DNA of 64,000 nucleotides from Bin87 sp965262485 (GCA_965262485.1 OZ253540.1:3782001-3846000); one strand, 5' to 3'. Counted from the stretch's first letter, positions 17,522 through 27,591 are shown. The notes: generated from the sequence alone by a model not told the origin. Numbers and translations are program-made.

Positions 17522-18007
17522 ATGCCAACCCGCGACGAGAATCTAGCCACCGTTTCCCGCATCCGGGCGGAGCTGACCGCCCTGCTCGACGGCATGGACT
17601 ACTGCCTGGACTGGAAGGACGGCGACGGTTGGTGCGCCCGCGAGATTCTGTACCACCTGGTCGATACGCCGGAGGGAGGCGTGGGCAGCAGCATCGCCGG
17701 CGTGCTGGACGGCAGCCGTCCCGAAATCACCATCCTGCCCGACATCAACAACATGAACCCGGAGCGAATGGCCGCCGAACCGGCCGAGGCCCTGGCCGGG
17801 GCGCTGGCGATCCTGCAAACCGCCGCGGAAGCCATTGCCGCCGCCGCCGACGACGACTTCGAGCAGCGCACCACGCTGGCCCACCTGCCGGCCCGCGGCA
17901 TCGACGAAACCCGCACCGCTCAGTCATTGGTTGACGGGATCCTCGCCCGCCATTGGGGAGAGCACCTGGCACAACTACGCGAAATACGCGACGCCCTGGG
18001 CATGTAG
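17522..18007 (+). CDS. DinB-like four-helix protein
   Basis: A 161-residue protein of the DinB/YfiT-like superfamily, four-helix bundles that bind a divalent metal through histidines and often act with bacillithiol or mycothiol. The conserved W(C)AREILYHLVD (about residues 38-48) gives the first His, and the C-terminal RHWGEHLAQLREIRDAL (about 143-159) gives the others. GGAGG precedes ATG 17522 by 5 bp. A perfect terminator follows 17 bp after the stop. The substrate is unknown. Confidence 0.75.
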   Translation: MPTRDENLATVSRIRAELTALLDGMDYCLDWKDGDGWCAREILYHLVDTPEGGVGSSIAGVLDGSRPEITILPDINNMNPERMAAEPAEALAGALAILQTAAEAIAAAADDDFEQRTTLAHLPARGIDETRTAQSLVDGILARHWGEHLAQLREIRDALGM

Positions 18008-18023
18008 GCTCCCCTCACCCCAA

Positions 18024-18053
18024 CCCCTCTCCCGGTGGGAGAGGGGCTTTTTT
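18024..18053 (+). terminator. Terminator made from a family C hairpin
   Basis: CCCCTCTCCC, loop GGT, GGGAGAGGGG, then C and six T residues, 17 bp after the DinB-like gene. The stem is the same CTCTCCC hairpin that recurs elsewhere as a repeat, here with a T tract added. Confidence 0.85.
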
Positions 18054-18140
18054 AAGGATTGCAGGCTGGTTCCCTCTCCCTCGGGGAGAGGGTTAGGGTG
18101 AGGGCAGATCCCCACCGTGCCGGGAGAGGTTGGGGGTGAA
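18054..18140. repeat. Family C hairpin, second copy
   Basis: CCCTCTCCCTCGGGGAGAGGG at 18072-18092 followed by TTAGGGTGAGGG, then a half site GGGAGAGGTTGGGGGTGA at 18121-18138. No T tract follows. Confidence 0.65.
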
Positions 18141-18225
18141 GCCGGGCCATCGACACGATTGACACTGTGCGGCCGTGTGGTTATATTTCGACCAATATAC
18201 GCATCCATATTGGAGGAGAGTTAAC

Positions 18226-19077
18226 ATGGTGACACCGAGAGGACGAGCAAGCGTAGAAGCCGGTAACGTTACGTTCATTGTCCAGCATGAACTGTGGGAC
18301 GGCAACATTCAGGACCACTCCGACCAGGGCGTGGTCATTCTGGTCGAGGTGGGCGGAGAAACTGCCCTGCGCTTCAACTGTTTCGACATCGAGCGCAGCT
18401 ACGTTTATGCCCCCGATGGCAAGAACGTGCAGTACCGCATGGATCACACCGTCGATGGCAACCCCATCGGCTGGACGGTAAAAACCATCAAAAACAGCCT
18501 GGGCGCGATGCTGACCACGGCCGGCTATGCCGACGCCGCGGCCGCTCTGGACATGAATGCCGTGTCCTCGGCGCTGGAAGAAGTGGAAAGCACCGCGCGC
18601 GCCAAGTTCATGGCCGAGCGCAACACCGTCAAGCACAACCGCGGCACCGACATCATCGAGGCCGGCAACATCCGCTTCGGCCTGGAAATGCGCCGACAGG
18701 GATCTGGCGACGGCGGGTTGGCCATCCATGTGCTCAGCGAATTGGCTGGCAATACGGGCCGGGTGTTTACCGAAGAGACCGAGCTGCTGGCCTTCGACTG
18801 CTTCCGCGACGACCCGCACTATCACTACGGTCCCCGCAACAAGAACCATCGGATTTTCTGGGACAAGACGCTGGTTCCGGACCCGCTGGACTGGTGTTTG
18901 GACCAGTTCAGGAGCGGCAAGCTCAAGGCGATGCTGGAACGCGCCGGCTACCCCGGTGTAGCCTCCGATCTGGACGAAGACCTGATCGACGCTGTTATGC
19001 CGAAGGTTGCGGCTCGCGCTCGCGAAATGCAGGACAGCGGCATCCCCGCCGAGGTTACTCCCAACCTGGTGCGGTAG
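18226..19077 (+). CDS. Internally duplicated protein of unknown function
   Basis: 283 residues from ATG 18226 (GGAGGAGAG 8 bp upstream). The two halves align. EAGNVTFIVQHELWDGN (about residue 12) matches EAGNIRFGLEMRRQGSGDG (about 147). ALRFNCFDIERSYVYAPDGKN matches LLAFDCFRDDPHYHYGPRNKN. PIGWTVKTIKNSLGAMLTTAGY matches PLDWCLDQFRSGKLKAMLERAGY. Both halves share DCF/NCF, an aromatic-rich Y.Y.P stretch and a final helix. No signal peptide. I recognise no catalytic motif; the duplicated fold may form a pseudo-dimer. Confidence 0.75.
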   Translation: MVTPRGRASVEAGNVTFIVQHELWDGNIQDHSDQGVVILVEVGGETALRFNCFDIERSYVYAPDGKNVQYRMDHTVDGNPIGWTVKTIKNSLGAMLTTAGYADAAAALDMNAVSSALEEVESTARAKFMAERNTVKHNRGTDIIEAGNIRFGLEMRRQGSGDGGLAIHVLSELAGNTGRVFTEETELLAFDCFRDDPHYHYGPRNKNHRIFWDKTLVPDPLDWCLDQFRSGKLKAMLERAGYPGVASDLDEDLIDAVMPKVAARAREMQDSGIPAEVTPNLVR

Positions 19078-19118
19078 CTAAACAAAGCTTGCCACGTCAG
19101 GCCGCCACGCTGACATCA

Positions 19119-19150
19119 GCCGCCGCGGGGGAACTTGCGGCGGTTACTTT
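19119..19150 (+). terminator. Hairpin after the duplicated unknown gene
   Basis: GCCGCCGC / GCGGCGGT stem with a 10-nt loop, followed by TACTTTATT. The T tract is weak, so it is only a probable terminator. Confidence 0.45.
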
Positions 19151-19180
19151 ATTGCAGCGTTACTTTATTACAGGAAGGAT

Positions 19181-20200
19181 ATGCTGGCAAAGTTTCTCGC
19201 TATTCTGAACCCCGCTATGCTCATCCGGATTGGAGCGCTGGCGCTGCCGGTTTTCGCCCTGGCCGCCTGCTCCGGCGGTGAGCCGACGTTGAGCTATGGC
19301 TTTTATGCCTATTTTGCTCCGGTGAGCTCCAGCGCCGACCAAGACCCCAACGCCGACGGATTCAATACGCCGCTGGGGTACGAGGCCGATTTGTTGACTG
19401 CGCTGGAAACGATGGGTGATGCCGAGCTGTCTTTCCGCCGCCGCGCTATCTCCGAATGGACGGGGATCTGGCTGAAATCCGCCCAGGATGAATATGACAT
19501 CATCGGGGGCGGCATTACCGTCAGGGAGGATCGGACGCTCAACGCGGCCGGCGAGACGGTAGTGACTTTCACCAACGGGCATATCGCTTTTCGGCAGTCC
19601 CTGCTGGTGAGGACTGAGGACGCCGGCCGACTGGCAACCTACGACGACCTGACCGGCGATATAGTGGTTGGCGTTCACCACGACACCACCAACGAGGAGC
19701 GGCTACTGCAACTTACAGGTCTGTCCGATGCCGCTGGCGTGCTGGCCGCCGGAACTCGGGTTGACACCGACGCCGGCGAAATAGTGGCCGACGGCAGCGC
19801 TGCCTATACCATCACTGCCGCCGTTGCGTCACCGGGCCTGGAGGGACGCCGTCATCTCTACCCGCCGGCGGATACGATGCCGCAGGTGGTATATCTGGCC
19901 GACAGCGTTAGCGACGCTACGCTGTATCGCATGTTGTTGGACGGTGATATTGACGCCGTAGCGCGGGAGGAGATTGACAACAGCGGCGCGGCCCATGTGC
20001 CTGACGGCAGTCTGACGGTTACTGCGCTGGATAGCCTGATAGAATACGGCGGTTTTACCGTGGCCGCCGATAATACGGACCTGCTGGCTCTGCTCAACAA
20101 GCGCATCGATTGGCTCACCGACCACCGGCGCATCGGCTACCCCGACTGGCTGGCCGACCCAACAGTATTTATGCAACGGGCAGCGGCGTGGGGGAAGTAG
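19181..20200 (+). CDS. Solute-binding lipoprotein (SBP family 3 type)
   Basis: A 339-residue extracytoplasmic protein with a signal peptide and lipobox LAAC (Cys30), resembling family 3 amino-acid-type binding proteins. Visible family blocks are GYEADLLTALE (about 65), ISEWTGIWLKSAQDEYDIIGGGITVREDR (about 90-118), the hinge region FTNGHIAFRQSLLVR, and a C-terminal ALLNKRIDWLTD. No permease or ATPase gene is adjacent, so it may be an orphan that feeds a distant transporter or an arogenate/cyclohexadienyl dehydratase-like enzyme; the latter is speculative. An AGGAAGG site precedes ATG 19181. Confidence 0.75.
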   Translation: MLAKFLAILNPAMLIRIGALALPVFALAACSGGEPTLSYGFYAYFAPVSSSADQDPNADGFNTPLGYEADLLTALETMGDAELSFRRRAISEWTGIWLKSAQDEYDIIGGGITVREDRTLNAAGETVVTFTNGHIAFRQSLLVRTEDAGRLATYDDLTGDIVVGVHHDTTNEERLLQLTGLSDAAGVLAAGTRVDTDAGEIVADGSAAYTITAAVASPGLEGRRHLYPPADTMPQVVYLADSVSDATLYRMLLDGDIDAVAREEIDNSGAAHVPDGSLTVTALDSLIEYGGFTVAADNTDLLALLNKRIDWLTDHRRIGYPDWLADPTVFMQRAAAWGK

Positions 20201-20298
20201 CAATCTGCGGCCAGATTGGCGCCCCAACACCGCATCGTTATATTCCGCTACAATTACTTTAGACTTACCCACGTTACCATCAGGCATGAGGAGAAGTG

Positions 20299-20583
20299 AT
20301 GATTTATCCAACTAGCGTAGAGCCGAGAGAAAAATATCGAATCTGGCTCCGGTATTCTGACGGCGCTGACGGTGAGATCGACTTATCCGACGTAGCCGGC
20401 CGTGGAATTTTCAAATCTTGGGACGAACCGGGATACTTCGAGAAGGTGTGTATAACACCTCACGGGTCTGTAGCATGGGGGGACGACATCGAACTCTGCC
20501 CGGAGTCCCTGTACATAGAACTCACCGGAAAGTCCGTTGGGGAAGTAATGCCGGGCACTCGACCTATGGTGCAAAGTGCCTGA
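20299..20583 (+). CDS. DUF2442 family protein
   Basis: 94 residues. The pattern of YRIWLRYSDGADGEIDLSDVAGRGIF followed by WGDDIELCPESLYIEL fits DUF2442, small beta-rich proteins usually paired with DUF4160. AGGAGAAG lies just upstream of overlapping GTG/ATG starts (20296/20299). The gene overlaps the DUF4160 gene by 8 bp, so the two are translationally coupled. Confidence 0.78.
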   Translation: MIYPTSVEPREKYRIWLRYSDGADGEIDLSDVAGRGIFKSWDEPGYFEKVCITPHGSVAWGDDIELCPESLYIELTGKSVGEVMPGTRPMVQSA

Positions 20584-20836
20584 ACTCTGCCGTTTCTACG
20601 GTATCGTCATAAATATGTACTACCGGGAGCATGGGCCGCCCCACTTCCATGCGCGATACGGCGAACATACGGCACTAATAGCCATCAATAACCTCACCAT
20701 CATTGAAGGCAGGCTTCCTCCCCGCGCCCATGGATTGGTTATCGAATGGGCATCCCGTTACCAAGAAGAATTGTGGGTTGCATGGAACAAGGCGCAAGCA
20801 GCTGAGCCGCCCGGCAAAATCGCCCCGCTGGGATAG
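20576..20836 (+). CDS. DUF4160 family protein
   Basis: 86 residues, GTG start inside the end of the DUF2442 gene. CRFYGIVINMYYREHGPPHFHARYGEH is the DUF4160 signature (HGPPHFHA with paired histidines), followed by GRLPPRAHGLVIEWA. DUF4160/DUF2442 pairs are predicted toxin-antitoxin-like modules. The HxH motif could bind metal or catalyse RNA cleavage, but no activity is shown by sequence alone. Confidence 0.82.
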   Translation: MPELCRFYGIVINMYYREHGPPHFHARYGEHTALIAINNLTIIEGRLPPRAHGLVIEWASRYQEELWVAWNKAQAAEPPGKIAPLG

Positions 20837-21094
20837 TGCTTAGCTTTACGCTCTGTTCGCTGGTGATATCGTTCGGAGTTAATCTTTACAATACGGTGAG
20901 CGAATCGCAATACCAATCGCAATAACGGTCGCTGACATCCACGCTTGACAGTTTGACAGATGCCGTAATGCTGCGCTTGATGCTCCCAATTTTGATTAGT
21001 GCAGGTGATAAATACCGGCGTGGCAGCTCGGGCAGTTCCACGGATATATCAATGTTTGGCAATCAGGGCCGTGGTTGGGTATCGGGATTCGACT

Positions 21095-22918
<1,824 letters not shown>

Positions 22919-23160
22919 AATGCCGTCCTTTCAACGTACATCATGGTAGCACGCGCCCATTCCGAGCGGCAACGCAACCGCAGAGTGCTGTTGTCGTTGT
23001 GGGTAGCTCACGAGGCCATTCCGAATCCTTACCGTCGGCTATGCTCAAAATCCGTTGTGCTATCATAGCCCTCCCTGATGACAATGCGGCGTTCTGTTGG
23101 GACCCTCCGTATCGGATCGCCGGTCCCGTCGCGCCACCTCCCACGTTGGAGAAAGTAAGC

Positions 23161-24351
23161 GTGAGCGTCCAACTGATACTCGTCGCGACCGTCGCGACGG
23201 CCTGCATTGCAATGCTAGCCTGCGGACCAGCAGCCCCAACGGGTCAAGAGACCAGCGCCAGCGAAATTACTCCTACCCCCATTGCCATACCTTTCAATCA
23301 GGGCGCAACGCAGGCACAGCAACAGGTTGAACCAGCCAGCACCCCGGACAATATCAGTACAAATCAGCAAAACGATGGATCTGCGCAAGAAACGCGCGAC
23401 GGCATTACGATGTCAGACGACGAATGGTACGACGCGCAAATGTTAAAAATCAGGGAGGGCGGCCATTCCATAGGCACAGTAGTGGCAGAAGGATACTTCT
23501 GGCGCGGATGTTCGGAATTGAGCAATGCTAGATACAACGCCCGGAAATTGGAACGAAACCGTCAATACGACCGTGAAATGTTCTACGCAAACGGACCAGG
23601 GGCAGGATGGGGAACAGATACATCGATCAACGGATTTGAAGCCGCCGCGCAAACCCTGGAATAATCAGACGACCCCCGGCGATTCTGCACCATCCTTGAG
23701 GCACAAATAGAGCGTGAAAGAGCGCGAGTCAACGAAGAAATCAACTCAATCCTGACGCGCACGCCCATACCACGGGTAACTCCTGTAACGCCACCAACAC
23801 CAACGCCAATACCGTCGCCTACCCCGACCGTCTACGAGGCTGCGTGCGACAACCCGACCCTCGGCTCCAAGATATGGGATGGAACTCAATGGGACTGTGA
23901 ATACTACCGTTACAACCAAGAAGCAATGAAGACCGAGCGACACCCATCCCCATGGTATTACTGGCAGTTACTTTGCGATGACGTACCCTATGAGCAGTAC
24001 GTCAGAAATCACTGCGCCGGCGCTGCCAAAGCGGCAAAGATCCCCGCCCCGACGCATTACACACACTGGGACCGTCTTTGCAATAACACCAATCCAAGCA
24101 TAGACACAGCAAAACTACCGCTAGCGGCACCAGTCCATGGTGGACATCGCCAAGAGATGATAGCCTGTAGTGTCTATTATAACTATAGGGACCAAATGCC
24201 AGAGAAAATGCCTGATCCGAACCTGATGATGTGGTCATATAACAAATGCTACGAAGTGGACGAGAGTTCGGACGACCCACAAGCCTACTGGTGCAAACAA
24301 TGGAAGGCTGAGATGTATTGGGCCAACATAACCCCTCGGCAGTTGCCGTGA
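23161..24351 (+). pseudogene. Lipoprotein gene interrupted by one in-frame TAA
   Basis: Frame 23161-24351 would encode about 396 residues but is cut by a single TAA at 23662-23664. The first part, from GTG 23161, has a lipoprotein signal (ACIAMLAC) and a Thr/Pro/Gln-rich linker. After the stop the same frame stays open for 229 codons. It contains a second Thr/Pro-rich stretch (TPVTPPTPTPIPSPTPT), then a Trp/Tyr/Cys-rich region that fits an exported domain. There is no start codon between 23665 and 23926, so the second half is not a separate gene with its own start. A recent nonsense mutation, a sequencing error or readthrough would all fit. Function unknown. Confidence 0.7.
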
Positions 24352-24384
24352 CCACCAAATACACACGACTCAGGGAGCGCCATC

Positions 24385-25653
24385 ATGCTTACTTCCCTCC
24401 GCCTGATCAACTTCAAGAACTTCTCGGACGAGACTTTGAAACTCGGCCCGTTCACGGTGATTGTGGGGGCGAACGCCAGCGGCAAGAGCAACATCCGAGA
24501 GGCTTTCCGCTTCCTGCACGGCATCGGTCGGGGATATACGCTGGCGGAGATAGTCGGGGGGAAAGTTGGCGGAGGCGGTGAAACGGTATGGGAGCGAATT
24601 CGCGGCGCACCCAATGAAGTTCTTCGATTTGATCGGACCTACCCTTTCGAATGGTCCACCTTCTCCCTTCACCTTACGATAGATGCAAATGGCAAATTTG
24701 ATTACTTCATAAGGGCAGGATTCAACCAGAATCATTTGGAAGGATACCGAGTGTTTGAAGAGCATCTAAAAGCGCAATCCGGCCCAGTTTATGCAACTGT
24801 CGGAGAAACCGACAGCCCGCTCTTCCAGATATGGTTGTCTGATGGCCGTAAGTTCCCTCTCGAAAACAGCGCGTTCAAACTCAGCCCGAACCAACCTGTC
24901 CTGACCCAGCTCTATAGAGCCGGGTTAGTCCCACCACCATACGCGGACCCAGTACCGGACATTCCCGCCATCCTCGGAAACGCACGTTTCCTAGAGTTAT
25001 CGCCGGCGCAAATGCGCGAGCCCTCCATCTCCGGCGCAGCTACTCTTGGCGACGCCGGCCAAAATCTGTCCACCGTTCTCGAATCAATCTGCGCCGACCC
25101 GGAGCGTAAGCAAGTCCTGACTTCGTGGCTGCAGGAACTGACGCCGATGGATGTGGCCGGCTTTGAGTTCCCCCGAGACCCTAGCGGCCGGGTGCATCTC
25201 TATATCACCGAGAAAAACGGGCGCAAGGTGTCAGCCTACAGCGCATCGGACGGCACGCTACGGTTTCTGGCGATGCTTGCCATACTGTTGAATGAGGAAG
25301 CCGGCGGCATTTACTTCTTTGAGGATATTGACAGCGGCATTCATCCCAACCGGCTGTGGCTCCTGCTGGAACTGATTGAACGGCAGACGGCCAAGGGCAA
25401 CATCCAGATTATCACCACCACCCACTCGCCGGCCCTGTTGGGCTGGATGAACGACACCACCTTTCAGCATACCTCGGTGGTCTATCGTGGCGAAAACTCG
25501 TCAGACAGTATTATTCGCCCGGTTTCCAAACTGCCAAACGTCAAAGATTTGCGGAAAGCTCAGGGCTTGGGACGGCTTCACACGGGCGGCTGGATGGAGG
25601 ACGCGCTGTCATTCATGGAAAGCAAATACGATGATGGAGAGGCCAGCGGATGA
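24385..25653 (+). CDS. AAA15/21-type ABC-fold ATPase, first of a two-gene system
   Basis: 422 residues of the SMC/RecF-like ABC ATPase group. It begins LTSLRLINFKNFSDETL, with Walker A GANASGKSN (residues 28-36). After an insertion of about 180 residues come the signature-like SDGTLRFLAMLAIL, Walker B GIYFFEDIDSGIHP and the H-loop ITTTHSPALLGWM. Such ATPases drive anti-phage systems (OLD, Gabija, PARIS, Septu) when paired with a nuclease-like partner. The next gene overlaps it by 4 bp (ATGA) and has TOPRIM-like acidic residues. Neither gene resembles chromosomal RecF or RecN. Confidence 0.85.
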   Translation: MLTSLRLINFKNFSDETLKLGPFTVIVGANASGKSNIREAFRFLHGIGRGYTLAEIVGGKVGGGGETVWERIRGAPNEVLRFDRTYPFEWSTFSLHLTIDANGKFDYFIRAGFNQNHLEGYRVFEEHLKAQSGPVYATVGETDSPLFQIWLSDGRKFPLENSAFKLSPNQPVLTQLYRAGLVPPPYADPVPDIPAILGNARFLELSPAQMREPSISGAATLGDAGQNLSTVLESICADPERKQVLTSWLQELTPMDVAGFEFPRDPSGRVHLYITEKNGRKVSAYSASDGTLRFLAMLAILLNEEAGGIYFFEDIDSGIHPNRLWLLLELIERQTAKGNIQIITTTHSPALLGWMNDTTFQHTSVVYRGENSSDSIIRPVSKLPNVKDLRKAQGLGRLHTGGWMEDALSFMESKYDDGEASG

Positions 25654-26213
25654 ACATCATGGTCATCCCTGAAGATTTTCGCAAGGACCAATATATCCTC
25701 AAGCCGCTTTTTACCAGGTTGTTGGAAAGTATTGGCGTCTCTTCACCGCGTGTTCGGATTTGCCAAGACCCGCTGCTCGGCGGCGTCGATGAAGCCTTGA
25801 AATCGGAACGCATGGCGGAAATTGTTCGCCAGCACGGACCAATGAACGAGCTTCTGATACTGTGCGTTGACCGTGATGGCCGCATTGGGCGACGTCAGAG
25901 ACTCGACCAACTCGAAGCCGAATTCGGGAATTGTGTGCCTTTCCTCGCCGAAAACGCCTGGGAAGAGTTGGAAACCTGGGTTCTGGCCGGCCTGAACTTG
26001 CCCGGCAACTGGCGGTGGGAGGACGTCCGCGCCGAAGTCCATGTCAAGGAACAATACTTCGAGCAGTTGGCCGCTCAGCGCGGCGTATCTGACCTGCTGG
26101 GCGGTGGCCGCAAGGCGCTGGGGGAAGAAGCATCGCGCAGTATCAACGCCGTCCGACAGAAATGCCCGGAGGATTTCGATGCCCTGGCACGGCGGCTCGA
26201 ATCCAGCATCTGA
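25650..26213 (+). CDS. TOPRIM-like partner of the AAA ATPase
   Basis: 187 residues, start overlapping the ATPase stop by ATGA. The N-terminal strand IMVIPEDFRKD gives Glu8/Asp9, and LLILCVDRDGRIG gives Asp74/Asp76, the E...DxD arrangement of TOPRIM or DUF4276-like folds. FLAENAWEELETWVLAGL (about 92-109) and the GGGRKALGEEA loop are conserved-looking patches near the C-terminus. No zinc finger. With the ATPase it forms a compact two-gene operon with the organisation of PARIS-like defence systems, but it is not a recognisable AriB. A nuclease role is inferred. Confidence 0.7.
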   Translation: MNIMVIPEDFRKDQYILKPLFTRLLESIGVSSPRVRICQDPLLGGVDEALKSERMAEIVRQHGPMNELLILCVDRDGRIGRRQRLDQLEAEFGNCVPFLAENAWEELETWVLAGLNLPGNWRWEDVRAEVHVKEQYFEQLAAQRGVSDLLGGGRKALGEEASRSINAVRQKCPEDFDALARRLESSI

Positions 26214-26230
26214 AGCCCAATCCGCTCATT

Positions 26231-26243
26231 TTGGTGTTACAAT
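26231..26243 (+). promoter_or_regulatory. Putative extended -10 promoter of the apr operon
   Basis: TGTTACAAT (26235-26243) fits an extended -10 box, about 57 bp before the aprB start. It lies just after the ATPase/TOPRIM pair, separating that operon from apr. No clear -35 is seen. Confidence 0.35.
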
Positions 26244-26299
26244 TTGCCGCACATTCCAGCCGCTGGGCATATTCACTCGCCCACCCAGAGGACATACCA

Positions 26300-26740
26300 G
26301 TGCCTACCTACGTTGACCCTACCGCCTGCAACGCCTGCGCCGGAGTTCACGGCGGCCCGCAGTGCGTATACATTTGCCCCAACGACCTCATGGTGTTGGA
26401 CGACCTGATAAACAAGGGCACCAATCAGGAGCCCGAAATGTGCTCCGAGTGCTACGCCTGCGTGAAGTTGTGCCCCGAAAACGCCGTCCACGTGCGCGGC
26501 TACGCTGACTTTGTGCCCCTGGGCGCCGAGGTTCAGCCCCACTACGAAGGGCAGGACATCGTGTGGGACATTACGTTTCGCGATGGCCGAACCGAGCATT
26601 TCCGCTTTGCCTCCCGCACGTCCGAATGGGGCAGCATCGATCCCTACGCCGGTGTGCAGCCTGCCGACCGCGATGCGCTGCGTTCCCAGGCCCTTTTCGG
26701 CGAACCCAAATACCTGCTGCTGCCGGAAACTACGGAGTAG
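26300..26740 (+). CDS. aprB: Adenylylsulfate (APS) reductase beta subunit
   Basis: 146 residues from GTG 26300. The iron-sulfur subunit of dissimilatory APS reductase, it passes electrons to AprA for APS to sulfite conversion or the reverse. Two [4Fe-4S] sites are visible: C10, C13, C22, C26 (CNACAGVHGGPQCVYICP) and C48, C51, C54, C58 (CSECYACVKLCP). The following VRGYADFVPLGAEV and RFASRTSEWGSIDPYAG match the AprB C-terminal domain. The longer frame from 26162 only adds unrelated residues. aprA lies downstream at 28029, separated by three HEPN-like genes, which is abnormal for aprBA. The last codons (ACGGAG TAG) supply the Shine-Dalgarno of the next gene. Confidence 0.95.
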   Translation: MPTYVDPTACNACAGVHGGPQCVYICPNDLMVLDDLINKGTNQEPEMCSECYACVKLCPENAVHVRGYADFVPLGAEVQPHYEGQDIVWDITFRDGRTEHFRFASRTSEWGSIDPYAGVQPADRDALRSQALFGEPKYLLLPETTE

Positions 26741-26743
26741 AAC

Positions 26744-27106
26744 ATGGTCAGCGCCACCGTGGATTATCACCGGGAACGCAGCCGGCATTTCCTGAGCCTC
26801 GTTGACGACGAGTTGACCCGTGGCGAACTCGAGGAAGCCAGCAACAAGGTGTGGGGCGCCGCTGCCCACGCCATCAAAGCCGTGGCCGAACGCCGGGGCT
26901 GGCAACACCATGCCCACGCGCTGCTGGAAGAGGCGGTGATGAGGCTGGTTCACGAGGAAAATGCCCCACGCGATTTGCTAATCCAGTATATGACCGCGTC
27001 AGCGTATCACCAACGTTTTTACGGCAGTCCACCTGAAGCGGAATATATTCGCGCCGGAAAGGAACTCATCGCCGAGTTCATCCAGACGCTGGAAAGCGTA
27101 GGCTAG
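26744..27106 (+). CDS. HEPN/PaREP1-like protein, apr copy 1
   Basis: 120 residues, ATG 26744 four bases after the aprB stop, using CGGAG inside the aprB terminus as ribosome-binding site. All-helical, with GELEEASNKVWGAAAHAIKA (about 27-46), ERRGWQHHAHALLEE (about 48-62) and YMTASAYHQRFYG near residue 85. It fits the PaREP1/HEPN-like group. An R-x4-H spacing occurs in RGWQHH, but it sits mid-protein, so RNase activity is doubtful. It is an apparent co-translated member of the apr operon. Confidence 0.75.
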   Translation: MVSATVDYHRERSRHFLSLVDDELTRGELEEASNKVWGAAAHAIKAVAERRGWQHHAHALLEEAVMRLVHEENAPRDLLIQYMTASAYHQRFYGSPPEAEYIRAGKELIAEFIQTLESVG

Positions 27107-27127
27107 CCAAGCTTTCGGAGCAGGACG

Positions 27128-27493
27128 ATGACTACTGCCGATACCGTCGCCTACCACCAGGAGCGCAGCCACCACTTTCTGAATCTGGTGGATGATGAGC
27201 TGGCTCGAGGTGAGTTGGAAGAAGCGAGCAACAAGGTATGGGGCGCCGCTGCCCACGCCATCAAAGCCGTGGCCGAACGCCGGGGCTGGCAGCACCATGC
27301 CCACGCGCTGCTGGAAGAGGCGGTGATGAGGCTTATCCAGGAAGAGGGCGCACCGCAGCACCTATTCGGGCAGTACATGATGGCTTCCGCTTACCACCAG
27401 CGGTTTTATGGTGGCGCGCCGCCCGCCGCCGGCATTCGCGCCGGCAAGGAAGTCATCGCAGAATTCATCCAGACCCTGGAAAGCCTGGGTTAA
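27128..27493 (+). CDS. HEPN/PaREP1-like protein, apr copy 2
   Basis: 121 residues, GGAGCAGG before ATG 27128. The N-terminal third is diverged from copies 1 and 3 (TTADTVAYHQERSHHFLNLV). The central block coding for VWGAAAHAIKAVAERRGWQ is the same at DNA level as in the other two, including silent positions, indicating gene conversion. The C-terminal third (GAPQHLFGQYMMASAYHQRFYGGAPP) diverges again. Confidence 0.74.
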   Translation: MTTADTVAYHQERSHHFLNLVDDELARGELEEASNKVWGAAAHAIKAVAERRGWQHHAHALLEEAVMRLIQEEGAPQHLFGQYMMASAYHQRFYGGAPPAAGIRAGKEVIAEFIQTLESLG

Positions 27494-27567
27494 GTCCACT
27501 CCAGGCCGGACATCGCGCGGCGCTGGCCCTTCTCCCAACCCATTCCATCCAGGAGCAACACCCCATC

Positions 27568-27588
27568 ATGCCTGAACCTACGGAGTAG
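27568..27588 (+). other. Fossil aprA start codon, ORF of six codons
   Basis: ATG CCT GAA CCT ACG GAG TAG. The first five codons (MPEPT) equal the aprA start at 28029, including the AGGAGCAACACC leader. The last two codons plus the following AACATGGTCAGC equal the aprB stop and the start of HEPN copy 1. This is the junction of a tandem duplication whose unit ran from the aprB stop to the aprA start. Confidence 0.85.
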
Positions 27589-27591
27589 AAC

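Noticed and set aside
24385..26213. Direct naming of the ATPase/TOPRIM pair as PARIS or Gabija
   Set aside because: The ATPase lacks a fused TOPRIM domain (against Gabija GajA), no UvrD-like helicase follows, and the partner does not show the AriB pattern. Only the general architecture is shared.
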